Assembly (NCBI RefSeq): GCF_036014015.1 | Contig: NZ_CP107905.1 | Location: 3,534,001 to 3,598,000, forward strand | DNA: 64,000 nt | Reading direction: 5' to 3' | From: Streptomyces sp. NBC_00457 | GTDB lineage: Bacteria; Actinomycetota; Actinomycetes; Streptomycetales; Streptomycetaceae | Shown here: piece by piece, positions 1-7,823 of the stretch | Numbering within the stretch: position 1 is the first letter of the stretch | Layout of the letters: the number at the start of each line of letters is the position of its first letter | Program-made: the position numbers and the translations under genes | The notes under the pieces: generated by a model | What the model was told of the DNA's origin: nothing | The model's input: only the letters and a program-made list of their open reading frames with translations | Databases searched by the model: none

Positions 1-572
1 ACGATCCCGTAGTCCGGGACGTTCTCCGGGGTGAACGTCAGCTCGCCGCGGACCAGGTCCGTGAAGGTGATCGCCTCGTCGGGCATCCGGAAGCGGACGA
101 TGGGCGTGCGGCCCTGCGCCTGGAACTCGGCGACCTGCTGTGCGGTCAGCTCGCGGCAGTGGCCGTCGTAGCCGGACGGCTTGCCGGCGGCGCGGGCGGC
201 CTCGCGGCGGGTGTCCAGCTCCTCCTGGGAGCAGTAGCAGTAGTAGGCGTGGCCGGCCTCGATGAGCTTCTGCGCGACGTCCTTGTAGAGGTCCATGCGC
301 TGCGACTGGCGGTACGGCGCGTGCGGGCCGCCGACCTCGGGGCCCTCGTCCCAGTCGAAGCCGAGCCAGCGCATCGAGTCGAGCAGCTGGGTGTACGACT
401 CCTCGGAGTCGCGGGCCGCGTCGGTGTCCTCGATGCGGAAGACCAGAGTGCCGCCGTGGTGGCGGGCGAACGCCCAGTTGAACAGGGCGGTGCGGACCAG
501 GCCCACGTGCGGGTTACCGGTGGGCGAGGGGCAGAAACGGACGCGTACGGGGGAGCCGGGTGCGCTAGCCAC
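1..572 (-). CDS. gltX: Glutamyl-tRNA synthetase, C-terminal part beyond the window
   Basis: Charges tRNA-Glu with glutamate in the cytoplasm for translation. Only the first 190 codons are present; the gene runs off the left edge, so the anticodon-binding part and the KMSKS loop are not visible. The N-terminus shows the class I aminoacyl-tRNA synthetase signature: [20 protein letters not shown], with HVGL as the actinobacterial form of HIGH, then FRIEDTD and the YCYCS stretch near residue 85. The GTG start at 572 overlaps the stop of the upstream hydrolase gene (565-567) by 8 bases, so the two are probably translationally coupled in one minus-strand operon. Identification is firm; only the start could differ by a few codons. 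Confidence 0.95.
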   Translation of the reverse strand, partial: MASAPGSPVRVRFCPSPTGNPHVGLVRTALFNWAFARHHGGTLVFRIEDTDAARDSEESYTQLLDSMRWLGFDWDEGPEVGGPHAPYRQSQRMDLYKDVAQKLIEAGHAYYCYCSQEELDTRREAARAAGKPSGYDGHCRELTAQQVAEFQAQGRTPIVRFRMPDEAITFTDLVRGELTFTPENVPDYGI

Positions 573-1341
573 GCTTGACAACCTTGTTGGTGAGAGTGCC
601 GATGCCTTCGATGGTGACGGCGACCTCGTCGCCGACGCTGAGGGGGCCGACCCCTGCCGGGGTGCCCGTGAGGATCACGTCGCCGGGGAGCAGCGTCATG
701 GCCTCGGAGATGTTGACGATCAGCTCCTCGATCGAGTGGATCATCTCGGTGGTGCGGCCCAGCTGGCGCTGCTGGCCGTTGACCGTGAGCTGGATGGTGA
801 GATCGCTGGGGTCGAGGTCGGTCTCCACCCAGGGGCCGAGCGGGCAGGCGGTGTCGAAGCCCTTGGCCCGGGCCCACTGCTTCTCGCGTTTCTGCACGTC
901 GCGGGCGGTGATGTCGTTGGCGCAGGTGTAGCCGAGGATGACGTCCTTGACGCGCTCGCGGGGGACCTCGCGGCACATGCGGCCGATGACGACGGCCAGT
1001 TCGGCCTCGTGGTGGAGGTCCTCGGAGAAGGACGGGTACTGGATCTCGTCGCCGGGGCCGATCACCGAGGTGGACGGCTTGAAGAAGGCGAAGGGGGCGT
1101 CGGGCACCTCGTTGCCCAGCTCGCGCGCGTGCTCGGCGTAGTTGCGGCCGAAGGCCACGACCTTGTTGGGGAGCACCGGCGGCAGCAGCCTGACCTTGCT
1201 CAGCGGGACCTTCGTACCGGAGAGCTCGAAGTCCGCGAACGGGATGCCCTTGATGATGTCCAGGACGAGCTCGTCCGGCTTGTCACCCTCGACCACGCCG
1301 AAGGCGACGTTCCCGTCGATGGAGAATCTGGCGATGCGCAC
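565..1341 (-). CDS. Fumarylacetoacetate hydrolase-family enzyme
   Basis: A 258-residue protein of the FAH fold, which covers fumarylacetoacetases, 2-hydroxyhepta-2,4-diene-1,7-dioate isomerases and acylpyruvases. Visible family features are the conserved GRNYAEHA stretch near residue 65, metal-ligand acidic residues in [11 protein letters not shown] (around residue 110), the [10 protein letters not shown] segment, and the C-terminal [13 protein letters not shown] loop. It starts at a GTG with an AAGGGG ribosome site about 11 bases upstream and ends overlapping the gltX start, so it is the leading gene of a two-gene operon. The exact substrate cannot be read from sequence. This gene sits before gltX in other streptomycetes from memory, which suggests a general housekeeping role rather than a dedicated tyrosine-degradation role. 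Confidence 0.9.
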   Translation of the reverse strand: MRIARFSIDGNVAFGVVEGDKPDELVLDIIKGIPFADFELSGTKVPLSKVRLLPPVLPNKVVAFGRNYAEHARELGNEVPDAPFAFFKPSTSVIGPGDEIQYPSFSEDLHHEAELAVVIGRMCREVPRERVKDVILGYTCANDITARDVQKREKQWARAKGFDTACPLGPWVETDLDPSDLTIQLTVNGQQRQLGRTTEMIHSIEELIVNISEAMTLLPGDVILTGTPAGVGPLSVGDEVAVTIEGIGTLTNKVVKRG

Positions 1342-1465
1342 GGGATGCTTGGCCCCTTGACTGAACCGACTGAAGTCTGACGCTCCAGGCTAGCGCGGCG
1401 GGGCGGACCCGAGGGGCGGGCGCCTCGCGCGTGGTCGCGGGCGCCCTGGGCGTCGTACGGAGCGG

Positions 1466-1654
1466 TTACCGCGCGGCGGTGGCCTGGGCCGGGATGTCCA
1501 TGAGGACGGTGCGGCGGGGATTGGCCGTGTGGGCCGGGAGTTCGACGGAGTGCTCCGGGTGGTCCGGGGTGTGCAGGTCGTCGGCGTCCTCGAGGTGCGC
1601 CAGCGTCGTGCGCCGCGGGTTGGCTATCGTGCGGAACATCATCGTCGTCTTCAC
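1466..1654 (-). CDS. Small protein with duplicated ANPRRT motif
   Basis: A 62-residue protein I do not recognise. It carries the hexapeptide ANPRRT twice, at residues 11-16 and 44-49, each followed by a hydrophobic stretch (TLAHL and VLMDI). The two DNA copies differ at four third-codon positions (AAC/AAT, CCG/CCC, CGG/CGC, ACG/ACC) yet encode the same residues, which argues for selection on the protein. The middle is acidic and His/Pro-rich; there is no signal peptide or membrane segment. A GTG start at 1654 has a weak GAAGG site about 12 bases upstream; an ATG four codons later (MMFRTI) is possible. It is transcribed away from the first conservon and lies 124 bases before the hydrolase gene. 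Function unknown; a processed peptide precursor is only a guess. Confidence 0.6.
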   Translation of the reverse strand: MKTTMMFRTIANPRRTTLAHLEDADDLHTPDHPEHSVELPAHTANPRRTVLMDIPAQATAAR

Positions 1655-2201
1655 GGGTGTCAGGTGCCTTCACAGTTGGGCTGCTGTTGTAAAGCGTCAG
1701 GCTAAACATGCAATTCCCTTCTGAAGACATCCAGACTCAATGATCGCCGTGTGAGTTTGCTCACGGATCAATGGGCAAACCGGTCAATTCAGACCTGCAG
1801 TCGACCCCCACGAAACGGACATTGGCGGCCTGAAGCCCGCATTCCGCTCCTGATCATGGCGACTGGGACTCCCCTGCTGACCGGTGACTCGTTGCGGTAA
1901 GTCCGTTTTGGTGCGGATCACTTTCTACGTCCGGTGACGCAGCCCTCACGTGGTGTCACGGAGGTCACAGCCTGACCCACGGGCCTTGTTGGAGATCCTG
2001 CACTGTGCTGGAATTCCACGGACCGCCGCAGGATCGAGCCGGCGCACAGGGGGCGCGACGAGCGCCGAGCGGCGGTGAGAAGGGGGAGCCAGCGCCGGTC
2101 ACTCACGACCACCGGGGGGCGCAAATTCAGGGCGCCCCCTACGACGCCGACACCGTCCTTCCGTTTACGGAGGGGCGCCTGGTCCAGAGGTTGCGACGCT
2201 A
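1655..2201. other. Intergenic region upstream of the first conservon
   Basis: About 550 bases between the divergent small-protein gene and cvnA. It must hold promoters for both directions, but I could not fix a convincing -35/-10 pair. The left part is less GC-rich than its surroundings. The right part contains a GC-rich hairpin (listed separately). A 65-codon frame from GTG 2005 ends TAG exactly on the cvnA start, but its composition looks like untranslated leader rather than protein. Confidence 0.5.
2115..2139 (+). other. GC-rich hairpin in the cvn1 leader
   Basis: GGGGGCGC at 2115-2122 pairs perfectly with GCGCCCCC at 2132-2139 around a nine-base A/T-containing loop. It lies about 62 bases before the cvnA start and is not followed by a T-run, so it is unlikely to be a simple terminator. 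It may affect translation or mRNA stability. Only the pairing is seen; the role is inference. Confidence 0.45.
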
Positions 2202-5200
2202 GTGCAGGGACGTTTCAAGAGGGATGGCAGTGCTTCGGCGGAGCCGGAGCCGCACGGCGGGACTGGCCCCAATGCCGGCAGTTCCTCGCCCCAGCACGCC
2301 CAGAACCCGGGCCTGGCGTCCGGCGACGGCGGGCGTGGTGGCGCGTCCGCAACTTCCGGCGCCACGGCATCCACCGGAGCCACCGGCTCCCCGGGCACCG
2401 GTGACTCCGCGGCACCGACCGTGAAGCCGCCGAAGGGCGCCTCCGGCCCCGGATCGCGAATAGCCCTGCGCAACTGGCGCATCTCCACGCGTCTGGTGTC
2501 GCTGCTCGCGCTCCCGGTGGTCGCGGCCACCTCGCTGGGCGCGCTGCGCATCAGCGACAACATGAACGACATCCAGCAGCTCGACAACATGAAGCTGCTG
2601 ACGGACATGACCAAGCAGGCCACCGAACTGGCCGCCGCGCTCCAGGAGGAGCGCGACCAGTCCGCGGGCCCGCTGGCGCACGGCGCCAACGCGACCACCG
2701 ATGTCGGGGTCAAGGGCCTGCGGGTCAAGACCGACCGCTCCATGGACAACTTCCGCGACGCCGCGGAACTGGTCGACGCCTCCAGCAAGGACGGTGACCT
2801 CCAGGGCGTCCGCGACAGCCTCGTCGGCCTGGTCGGTGACCTGAGCAACCTGGCGAAGATCCGTGAGAGCGCGTACGAGGCCGAGCGCAACTCCACCCAG
2901 ACAGTCGAGGCCTACCACCGTCTGATCACCCACCTGCTCGACCTCTCGCAGGACATGGCGGAGGCCACCAGCAACCCCGAGATGATCCAGCGCACCCGTG
3001 CGCTGGCCTCGTTCTCCTCCGCCAAGGAGTACGCCTCCGTCCAGCGCGCGGTCATCGCCGCGGCGCTGCCGCAGGACCCCAAGAGCTCGAACAGCAACCT
3101 CTCGGAGAACGACCGGCTGTACGCCGAGTCGGCGCTGGAGAGCGAGAAGTCCGAGCTGCTGAGCTTCCGGAGCATCTACGGCGCGGACAGCGCCGCCTCG
3201 CTGCTCGAGCCGATCGAAGACGGCAACCCGACGATCGAGTCCGCCGACACCTACGCCGACCGTGCGCTCAGCCAGGCGAACGGTCTGGCCGACCTGGAGA
3301 AGCGTTCCTACCTGGACTGGGTCGACGCCAGCTCGTCCAAGATCGACCAGATGGACCTCATCGAGACCACGCTGCTCGGGCAGATGGAGCAGAAGGCCCG
3401 CGAGCTGCGCGCCGAGTCGGAGCGCGAAGCGATCATCTCCGGTGCGCTGATCCTGCTCGTGCTCGGTGTCTCGCTGGTCGGCGCGTTCGTCGTGGCCCGG
3501 TCCATGATCCGCTCGCTGCGCAGGCTGCAGGAGACCGCGACCAAGGTCGCCCAGGACCGCCTGCCCGAGCTGGTCAAGCAGCTGTCCGAGTCCGACCCGC
3601 AGGACGTCGACACCTCCGTCGAGTCGGTCGGTGTGCACTCCCGGGACGAGATCGGCAAGGTGGCCGCGGCCTTCGACGACGTGCACCGCGAGGCGGTCCG
3701 CCTCGCCGCCGAGCAGGCCCTGCTGCGGGGCAACGTCAACGCGATGTTCACCAACCTCTCGCGCCGCTCCCAGGGTCTGATCCAGCGCCAGCTGTCGCTG
3801 ATCTCCGAGCTGGAGTCCCGCGAGGCCGACCCGGACCAGCTGTCCTCGCTGTTCAAGCTCGACCACCTCGCGACCCGCATGCGCCGTAACGGTGAGAACC
3901 TCCTCGTTCTCGCCGGTGAAGAGCCCGGCCGCCGCTGGACCCGCCCGGTCCCGCTCGTCGACGTGCTCCGCGCCGCCGCCTCCGAGGTGGAGCAGTACGA
4001 GCGCATCGAGCTGGCCGCCGTGCCGACCACCGAAGTGGCCGGACGCGTGGTCAACGACCTCGTGCACCTGCTCGCCGAGCTGCTTGAGAACGCCACCTCG
4101 TTCTCCTCGCCGCAGACCAAGGTCAAGGTCACCGGTCACGCGCTGCCCGACGGCCGCGTGCTGATCGAGATCCACGACACCGGTATCGGTCTCTCCCCCG
4201 AGGACCTCGCCGCGATCAACGAGCGGCTCGCCTCGCCGCCCACCGTGGACGTGTCGGTGTCCCGCCGCATGGGTCTGTTCGTGGTCGGCCGCCTTTCGCA
4301 GCGGCACGGCATCCGTATTCAGCTCCGCCCGTCCGACTCCGGTGGAACGACCGCGCTGGTCATGCTCCCCGTCGATGTCGCCCAGGGCGGCAAGAAGCCG
4401 CAGCCCAAGCCCGGCCAGGGTGGCGCCGGTTCCTCCGGTGGTCCGGCCGCGGCGCAGGCCGCCGCCGGTGTCGCCGCGGCCCGTCGCTCAGGCGCGGGCC
4501 AGGGTGGCGGTGCTCTCGGTGCCGGTGCGGGTGCTCCCGGTGGGCGGCTCGGTGCCGCTCCGGGGCCGCGGGCCGCGCTGCCGGGCAGCGGTGGCGGTGC
4601 GGGTGGACGTCCCGAGCCGGGTGCGCGCGGACCGCAGGGTCCGTCGGCGCCTCAGCAGGGCGGTCGGCCGGCTCCGGCCGGTGCGGGCGCCGGCTTCGGC
4701 GGCCAGGCACCGGGTGCTCCGCAGGGCCTGACGGCCGCGGGCACGGGCGGGCCGTCACAGGGTCAGAACGCGCAGGACGCCGTATCGAACAAGGAATCCG
4801 GGCGTGGCAGTGGGCGTCGTGGCCGTCGGCCGCAGCTGCCGCCGCGGGGCGGGGCACGGGCCGAGCTGCCGGGCGGCAACGCGCAGCAGCCGCGCACGCC
4901 GAGCTGGAGCGACGAGAACGCGCAGCCGTCGGTGTCGCGCGCCTCGCTCGACACCCCGCGCGGACACGACGAGCAGCGCGACCCGTCGCAGACCGCACCG
5001 ATGCCACGGATCGACGACCGGCAGGGCCCGGCCTCGACCTCCGGGTTCCCGGCGGTTCCGCGAAACGACGGCCGCCAAGGCCCCGCCGACTTCGGCGCCC
5101 CGCAGCAGCCGGGCGCCAACGGGCCGCAGAACACCGGGCAGTTCACACGTCCGGGCACCAGCGCCCCGAATCACACCGGTGAGTTCCCCCGGCCGGACCA

Positions 5201-5948
5201 GAACTCCGGTGAGTTCCCGCGCCCCGGAGCGGTTCCGCGGAACTCCGGCTCCGGCCAGGACACGGGCCAGTTCGTCCGCCCGGACGTCTTCGGCCAGACC
5301 GGGAACCAGCCGGCCCCGCAGGGGTACGACAACAACGGCTCCACCGGCGGTTACGGCTACCCGCCGCAGCCCGGTCGGCAGAACCCGGCGAGCGCCAACG
5401 GCACCAACGGCTACGGTGCCGGGCGTCCGCCCGTACCGCCGCGTCCGCAGCAGCGGCCCACCCGCCAGGAGCCCGAGGCGCTGCCGCCGGCCGGCCCTGG
5501 TGACGGACGTACGCCGCTGTACGACACTCTCGAGACCAACTGGTTCCACGGTCAGGGCAGCCAGGGCGGACCGCAGCAGGGCAACGGCTCGGCTCCCCCG
5601 CCGGCCGCCCCGTCGCAGCCGCCGCACGCTCCCGCCCCTCAGCGTCCCGCAACCGGCAACTGGCGCAGCTCGCCGAATGACGATCTCATTCGGCAGGCGG
5701 AGCGCGTACGTCAGCCGGCCGCGGGCGGAGTCACCACCTCCGGCCTGCCGCGCCGGGTACCCAGGGCGAACCTCGTCCCGGGTACGGCTCAGCAGCAACA
5801 GCACAACAGCGGTCCGCAGGTCTCCCGTGCGCCTGATGACGTACGCGGCCGGCTGACCAATCTCCGTCGGGGTATTTCGCAGGGTCGCCAGGCCGGTAGC
5901 GGTCAGACCGGCAGCTTCCCGAACCCCACTCACCAGCAGGAGCGTTAG
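2202..5948 (+). CDS. cvnA: Conservon sensor histidine kinase-like protein CvnA (first copy)
   Basis: Membrane sensor of a conservon, the four-gene G-protein-like signalling modules of actinomycetes. The 1248-residue protein has a Ser/Gly-rich N-terminus, a membrane helix near residues 97-115, an extracellular nitrate/nitrite-sensing-type (NIT) region, a second helix near 408-430, a HAMP-like linker, a dimerisation segment with LDHLATRMRRNGENLLVLAG (candidate phosphoacceptor His near 552), and an HATPase domain with N-box LLAELLENATSFSS (about 623) and G1 DTGIGLS (about 659). From about residue 735 a 500-residue Gly/Pro/Gln tail follows, with TG(Q/E)F-RP repeats and a conserved C-terminal block ending in VRGRLTNLRRG. 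GTG start 2202 is preceded directly by a TAG. The stop abuts cvnB, so the set is probably one operon. The stimulus is unknown. Confidence 0.93.
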   Translation: MQGRFKRDGSASAEPEPHGGTGPNAGSSSPQHAQNPGLASGDGGRGGASATSGATASTGATGSPGTGDSAAPTVKPPKGASGPGSRIALRNWRISTRLVSLLALPVVAATSLGALRISDNMNDIQQLDNMKLLTDMTKQATELAAALQEERDQSAGPLAHGANATTDVGVKGLRVKTDRSMDNFRDAAELVDASSKDGDLQGVRDSLVGLVGDLSNLAKIRESAYEAERNSTQTVEAYHRLITHLLDLSQDMAEATSNPEMIQRTRALASFSSAKEYASVQRAVIAAALPQDPKSSNSNLSENDRLYAESALESEKSELLSFRSIYGADSAASLLEPIEDGNPTIESADTYADRALSQANGLADLEKRSYLDWVDASSSKIDQMDLIETTLLGQMEQKARELRAESEREAIISGALILLVLGVSLVGAFVVARSMIRSLRRLQETATKVAQDRLPELVKQLSESDPQDVDTSVESVGVHSRDEIGKVAAAFDDVHREAVRLAAEQALLRGNVNAMFTNLSRRSQGLIQRQLSLISELESREADPDQLSSLFKLDHLATRMRRNGENLLVLAGEEPGRRWTRPVPLVDVLRAAASEVEQYERIELAAVPTTEVAGRVVNDLVHLLAELLENATSFSSPQTKVKVTGHALPDGRVLIEIHDTGIGLSPEDLAAINERLASPPTVDVSVSRRMGLFVVGRLSQRHGIRIQLRPSDSGGTTALVMLPVDVAQGGKKPQPKPGQGGAGSSGGPAAAQAAAGVAAARRSGAGQGGGALGAGAGAPGGRLGAAPGPRAALPGSGGGAGGRPEPGARGPQGPSAPQQGGRPAPAGAGAGFGGQAPGAPQGLTAAGTGGPSQGQNAQDAVSNKESGRGSGRRGRRPQLPPRGGARAELPGGNAQQPRTPSWSDENAQPSVSRASLDTPRGHDEQRDPSQTAPMPRIDDRQGPASTSGFPAVPRNDGRQGPADFGAPQQPGANGPQNTGQFTRPGTSAPNHTGEFPRPDQNSGEFPRPGAVPRNSGSGQDTGQFVRPDVFGQTGNQPAPQGYDNNGSTGGYGYPPQPGRQNPASANGTNGYGAGRPPVPPRPQQRPTRQEPEALPPAGPGDGRTPLYDTLETNWFHGQGSQGGPQQGNGSAPPPAAPSQPPHAPAPQRPATGNWRSSPNDDLIRQAERVRQPAAGGVTTSGLPRRVPRANLVPGTAQQQQHNSGPQVSRAPDDVRGRLTNLRRGISQGRQAGSGQTGSFPNPTHQQER

Positions 5949-5957
5949 TTGAGGCAG

Positions 5958-6371
5958 ATGAGCCAGGCGGCACAGAACCTGAACTGGTTGATCACCAACT
6001 TCGTGGACAACACCCCAGGGGTGTCCCACACCGTCGTCGTGTCCGCCGACGGTCTCCTTCTGGCGCTGTCGGAAGGCTTCCCGCGCGACCGGGCCGATCA
6101 GCTCGCGGCCGTCGCGTCGGGTCTCACCTCGCTGACGGCCGGGGCCTCCCGGATCTTCGAGGGGGGCGACGTGGCACAGACGGTCGTCGAGATGGAACGC
6201 GGCTTCTTGTTCCTGATGTCCGTCTCGGACGGCTCGTCCCTGGCCGTCCTCGCCCATCCCGAGTGCGACATCGGTCTGGTCGGCTACGAGATGGCGCTGC
6301 TGGTCGACCGCGCGGGCGCAGTGCTCACGCCCGACCTGCGCGCCGAACTGCAAGGAAGTCTGCTCCACTGA
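5958..6371 (+). CDS. cvnB: Roadblock/LC7-family protein CvnB (first copy)
   Basis: A 137-residue roadblock/LC7 (MglB-like) protein that in conservons sits with the membrane kinase CvnA and the GTPase-like CvnD, probably as a regulator or scaffold. It begins MSQAAQNLNWLITNFVDNTP and carries the family pattern VSADGLLLALSEGF, then a GLTSLTAGASRIFEGG segment and the helix near FPRDRADQLAAVASG. ATG 5958 is chosen because MSQAAQN is where the homology to the second copy begins in earnest; a TTG at 5949, closer to the AGGAG site at 5938-5942, would add three residues. It follows the cvnA stop by 9 bases. Its partner in the second conservon (11116-11529) is almost identical over most of its length. 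Confidence 0.92.
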   Translation: MSQAAQNLNWLITNFVDNTPGVSHTVVVSADGLLLALSEGFPRDRADQLAAVASGLTSLTAGASRIFEGGDVAQTVVEMERGFLFLMSVSDGSSLAVLAHPECDIGLVGYEMALLVDRAGAVLTPDLRAELQGSLLH

Positions 6372-6483
6372 CCCGCCCCGGATCCACCCGTCTCACCAAA
6401 TCACCGTCCGGCCGACACAATCCCCCCACCGGCCACCGTTTGACGGCACGACTGACCGACTTGCTGTCCCGCCCGGAGGATTC

Positions 6484-6879
6484 ATGACCCCGCCCACCGC
6501 CTCTCATGATCCGTACGCGGAGCCGTACGGGGACGAAGGCGACGAGCCGCTGGTACGTCCTTACGCGATGACCGGCGGCCGTACCAGGCCGCGCTACCAG
6601 CTCGCCATCGAGGCCCTGATCAGCACCACGGCCGACCCGGCGGCGCTCATGGGACTCCTCCCGGAGCACCAGCGCATCTGCCATCTGTGCCGTGAGGTGA
6701 AGTCGGTCGCCGAGGTGTCGGCTCTCCTCGCCATGCCGCTCGGCGTGGCGCGGATCCTCGTCGCCGACCTCGCCGAGGCCGGCCTCGTCGCCATCCATCA
6801 GCCGGGCGGCGACGAGAGCACCGGCGCGCCCGATGTGACACTGCTCGAAAGGGTGCTCAGTGGACTTCGCAAGCTCTGA
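6484..6879 (+). CDS. cvnC: DUF742 protein CvnC (first copy)
   Basis: A 131-residue DUF742 protein, the third member of the conservon. Visible family features are PLVRPYAMTGGRTRPRYQLA near residues 22-41 and a winged-helix-like segment containing HQRICHLCREVKSVAEVSA and LGVARILVADLAEAGLV. Known work places it in the membrane complex with CvnA, CvnB and CvnD; no DNA-binding role is shown here. ATG 6484 has an excellent GGAGGA ribosome site. The last 20 bases overlap the cvnD start, a strong sign of translational coupling. Unlike the second copy, the N-terminal extension before the DUF742 core is short. Confidence 0.92.
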   Translation: MTPPTASHDPYAEPYGDEGDEPLVRPYAMTGGRTRPRYQLAIEALISTTADPAALMGLLPEHQRICHLCREVKSVAEVSALLAMPLGVARILVADLAEAGLVAIHQPGGDESTGAPDVTLLERVLSGLRKL

Positions 6880-7435
6880 CGGAGGTCGGGCCACCACCTC
6901 CGCGAAGATCGTGGTGGCCGGCGGCTTCGGCGTCGGCAAGACGACGTTCGTCGGCGCCGTCTCCGAGATCAACCCGCTGCGCACCGAGGCCGTGATGACG
7001 TCCGCGAGCGCGGGCATCGACGACCTCACCCACACCGGGGACAAGACCACCACCACGGTGGCCATGGACTTCGGCCGCATCACGCTGGACCGGGACCTGA
7101 TCCTGTACCTGTTCGGTACGCCCGGTCAGGACCGGTTCTGGTTCATGTGGGACGACCTGGTGCGCGGCGCCATCGGTGCCGTGGTCCTGGTGGACACCCG
7201 GCGCCTGGCGGACTGCTTCCCGGCGGTGGACTACTTCGAGAACAGCGGTCTGCCGTTCGTCGTCGCGCTCAACGGCTTCGACGGACACCAGCCGTACGCT
7301 CCCGAAGAGGTGCGCGAGGCGCTGCAGATCGGTCCGGACGCTCCGATCATCACGACGGACGCCCGACACCGGTCGGATGCCAAGAGTGCCCTGATCACGC
7401 TGGTCGAGCACGCTCTCATGGCTCGTCTGAGGTAG
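6860..7435 (+). CDS. cvnD: GTPase-like protein CvnD (first copy)
   Basis: A 191-residue P-loop GTP-binding protein of the MglA/Ras-like group, the switch of the conservon. G1 is GGFGVGKTTFVG near residues 21-32. G3 is GTPGQDRFWFMWDD near residues 83-96. The expected G4 NKxD appears as NGFD in VVALNGFDGHQP, lacking the usual Lys. The C-terminus has a TDARHR segment. It starts at GTG 6860 inside the end of cvnC. Family knowledge: conservon GTPases cycle nucleotide under control of CvnB and affect development or antibiotic production in S. coelicolor and S. griseus. Substrate specificity (GTP versus other nucleotide) is not decided by this sequence. Confidence 0.92.
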   Translation: MDFASSDGGRATTSAKIVVAGGFGVGKTTFVGAVSEINPLRTEAVMTSASAGIDDLTHTGDKTTTTVAMDFGRITLDRDLILYLFGTPGQDRFWFMWDDLVRGAIGAVVLVDTRRLADCFPAVDYFENSGLPFVVALNGFDGHQPYAPEEVREALQIGPDAPIITTDARHRSDAKSALITLVEHALMARLR

Positions 7436-7823
7436 CGCTAACGTCACATTCAAGTCGGAAGCGCCATACGGCAGTTGTCGTAGATGTCCCGGAGCCGACT
7501 GTGTCCTTTGACACGGTCGGCCACGGTGTTCATAACGTTTCGGCAGAGGAATCGGGTGGTACCGCCACGCGTCGCGGTCGACTCGTGTCGCTGCGCACAC
7601 GAAGGCCCCGTCATTTGACGGGGCTCGCTCTTTATGACCGTTTTATCTGGGGCTTACATCGCTTGTAATGATCACTTTCCACTGTTTGGAAGAGCGCACG
7701 GCCACGTGCTGGAATGCCTGAACTGCCCAATAGTCAAAGACGTACTCATCAGTCGATGACGAACAGGGCTCTGAGACACTGCGGCACAACGAAGGTGCCG
7801 ACCGCCGAGAGGTTGTTGGTCGA
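7436..7823. other. Intergenic region between the two conservons
   Basis: About 390 bases. It contains the terminator of the first conservon (7605-7624) and then about 200 bases that must carry the promoter of the second one. A small dyad, TTCCA-N5-TGGAA at 7677-7691, lies there and could be an operator. No coding sequence of convincing codon pattern is present on either strand. Confidence 0.5.
7605..7624 (+). terminator. Terminator of the first conservon
   Basis: GCCCCGTC at 7605-7612 and GACGGGGC at 7617-7624 form an eight-base stem with an ATTT loop, followed by TCGCTCTTTAT. It is 170 bases past the cvnD stop and separates the two conservons into two transcription units. Confidence 0.65.

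Noticed and set aside
1200..1730. Alternative minus-strand frame starting MFSLTLYNSS with a good ribosome site upstream of the ANPRRT peptide
   Set aside because: After about 25 codons it becomes Arg/Pro/His-rich like a wrong-frame translation and overlaps the hydrolase gene; the other frame shows synonymous repeat changes. The first codons could still be a short upstream peptide.
2005..2202. A 65-codon frame ending exactly on the cvnA start
   Set aside because: Weak start, composition unlike neighbouring proteins, and a hairpin inside it; better explained as untranslated leader.
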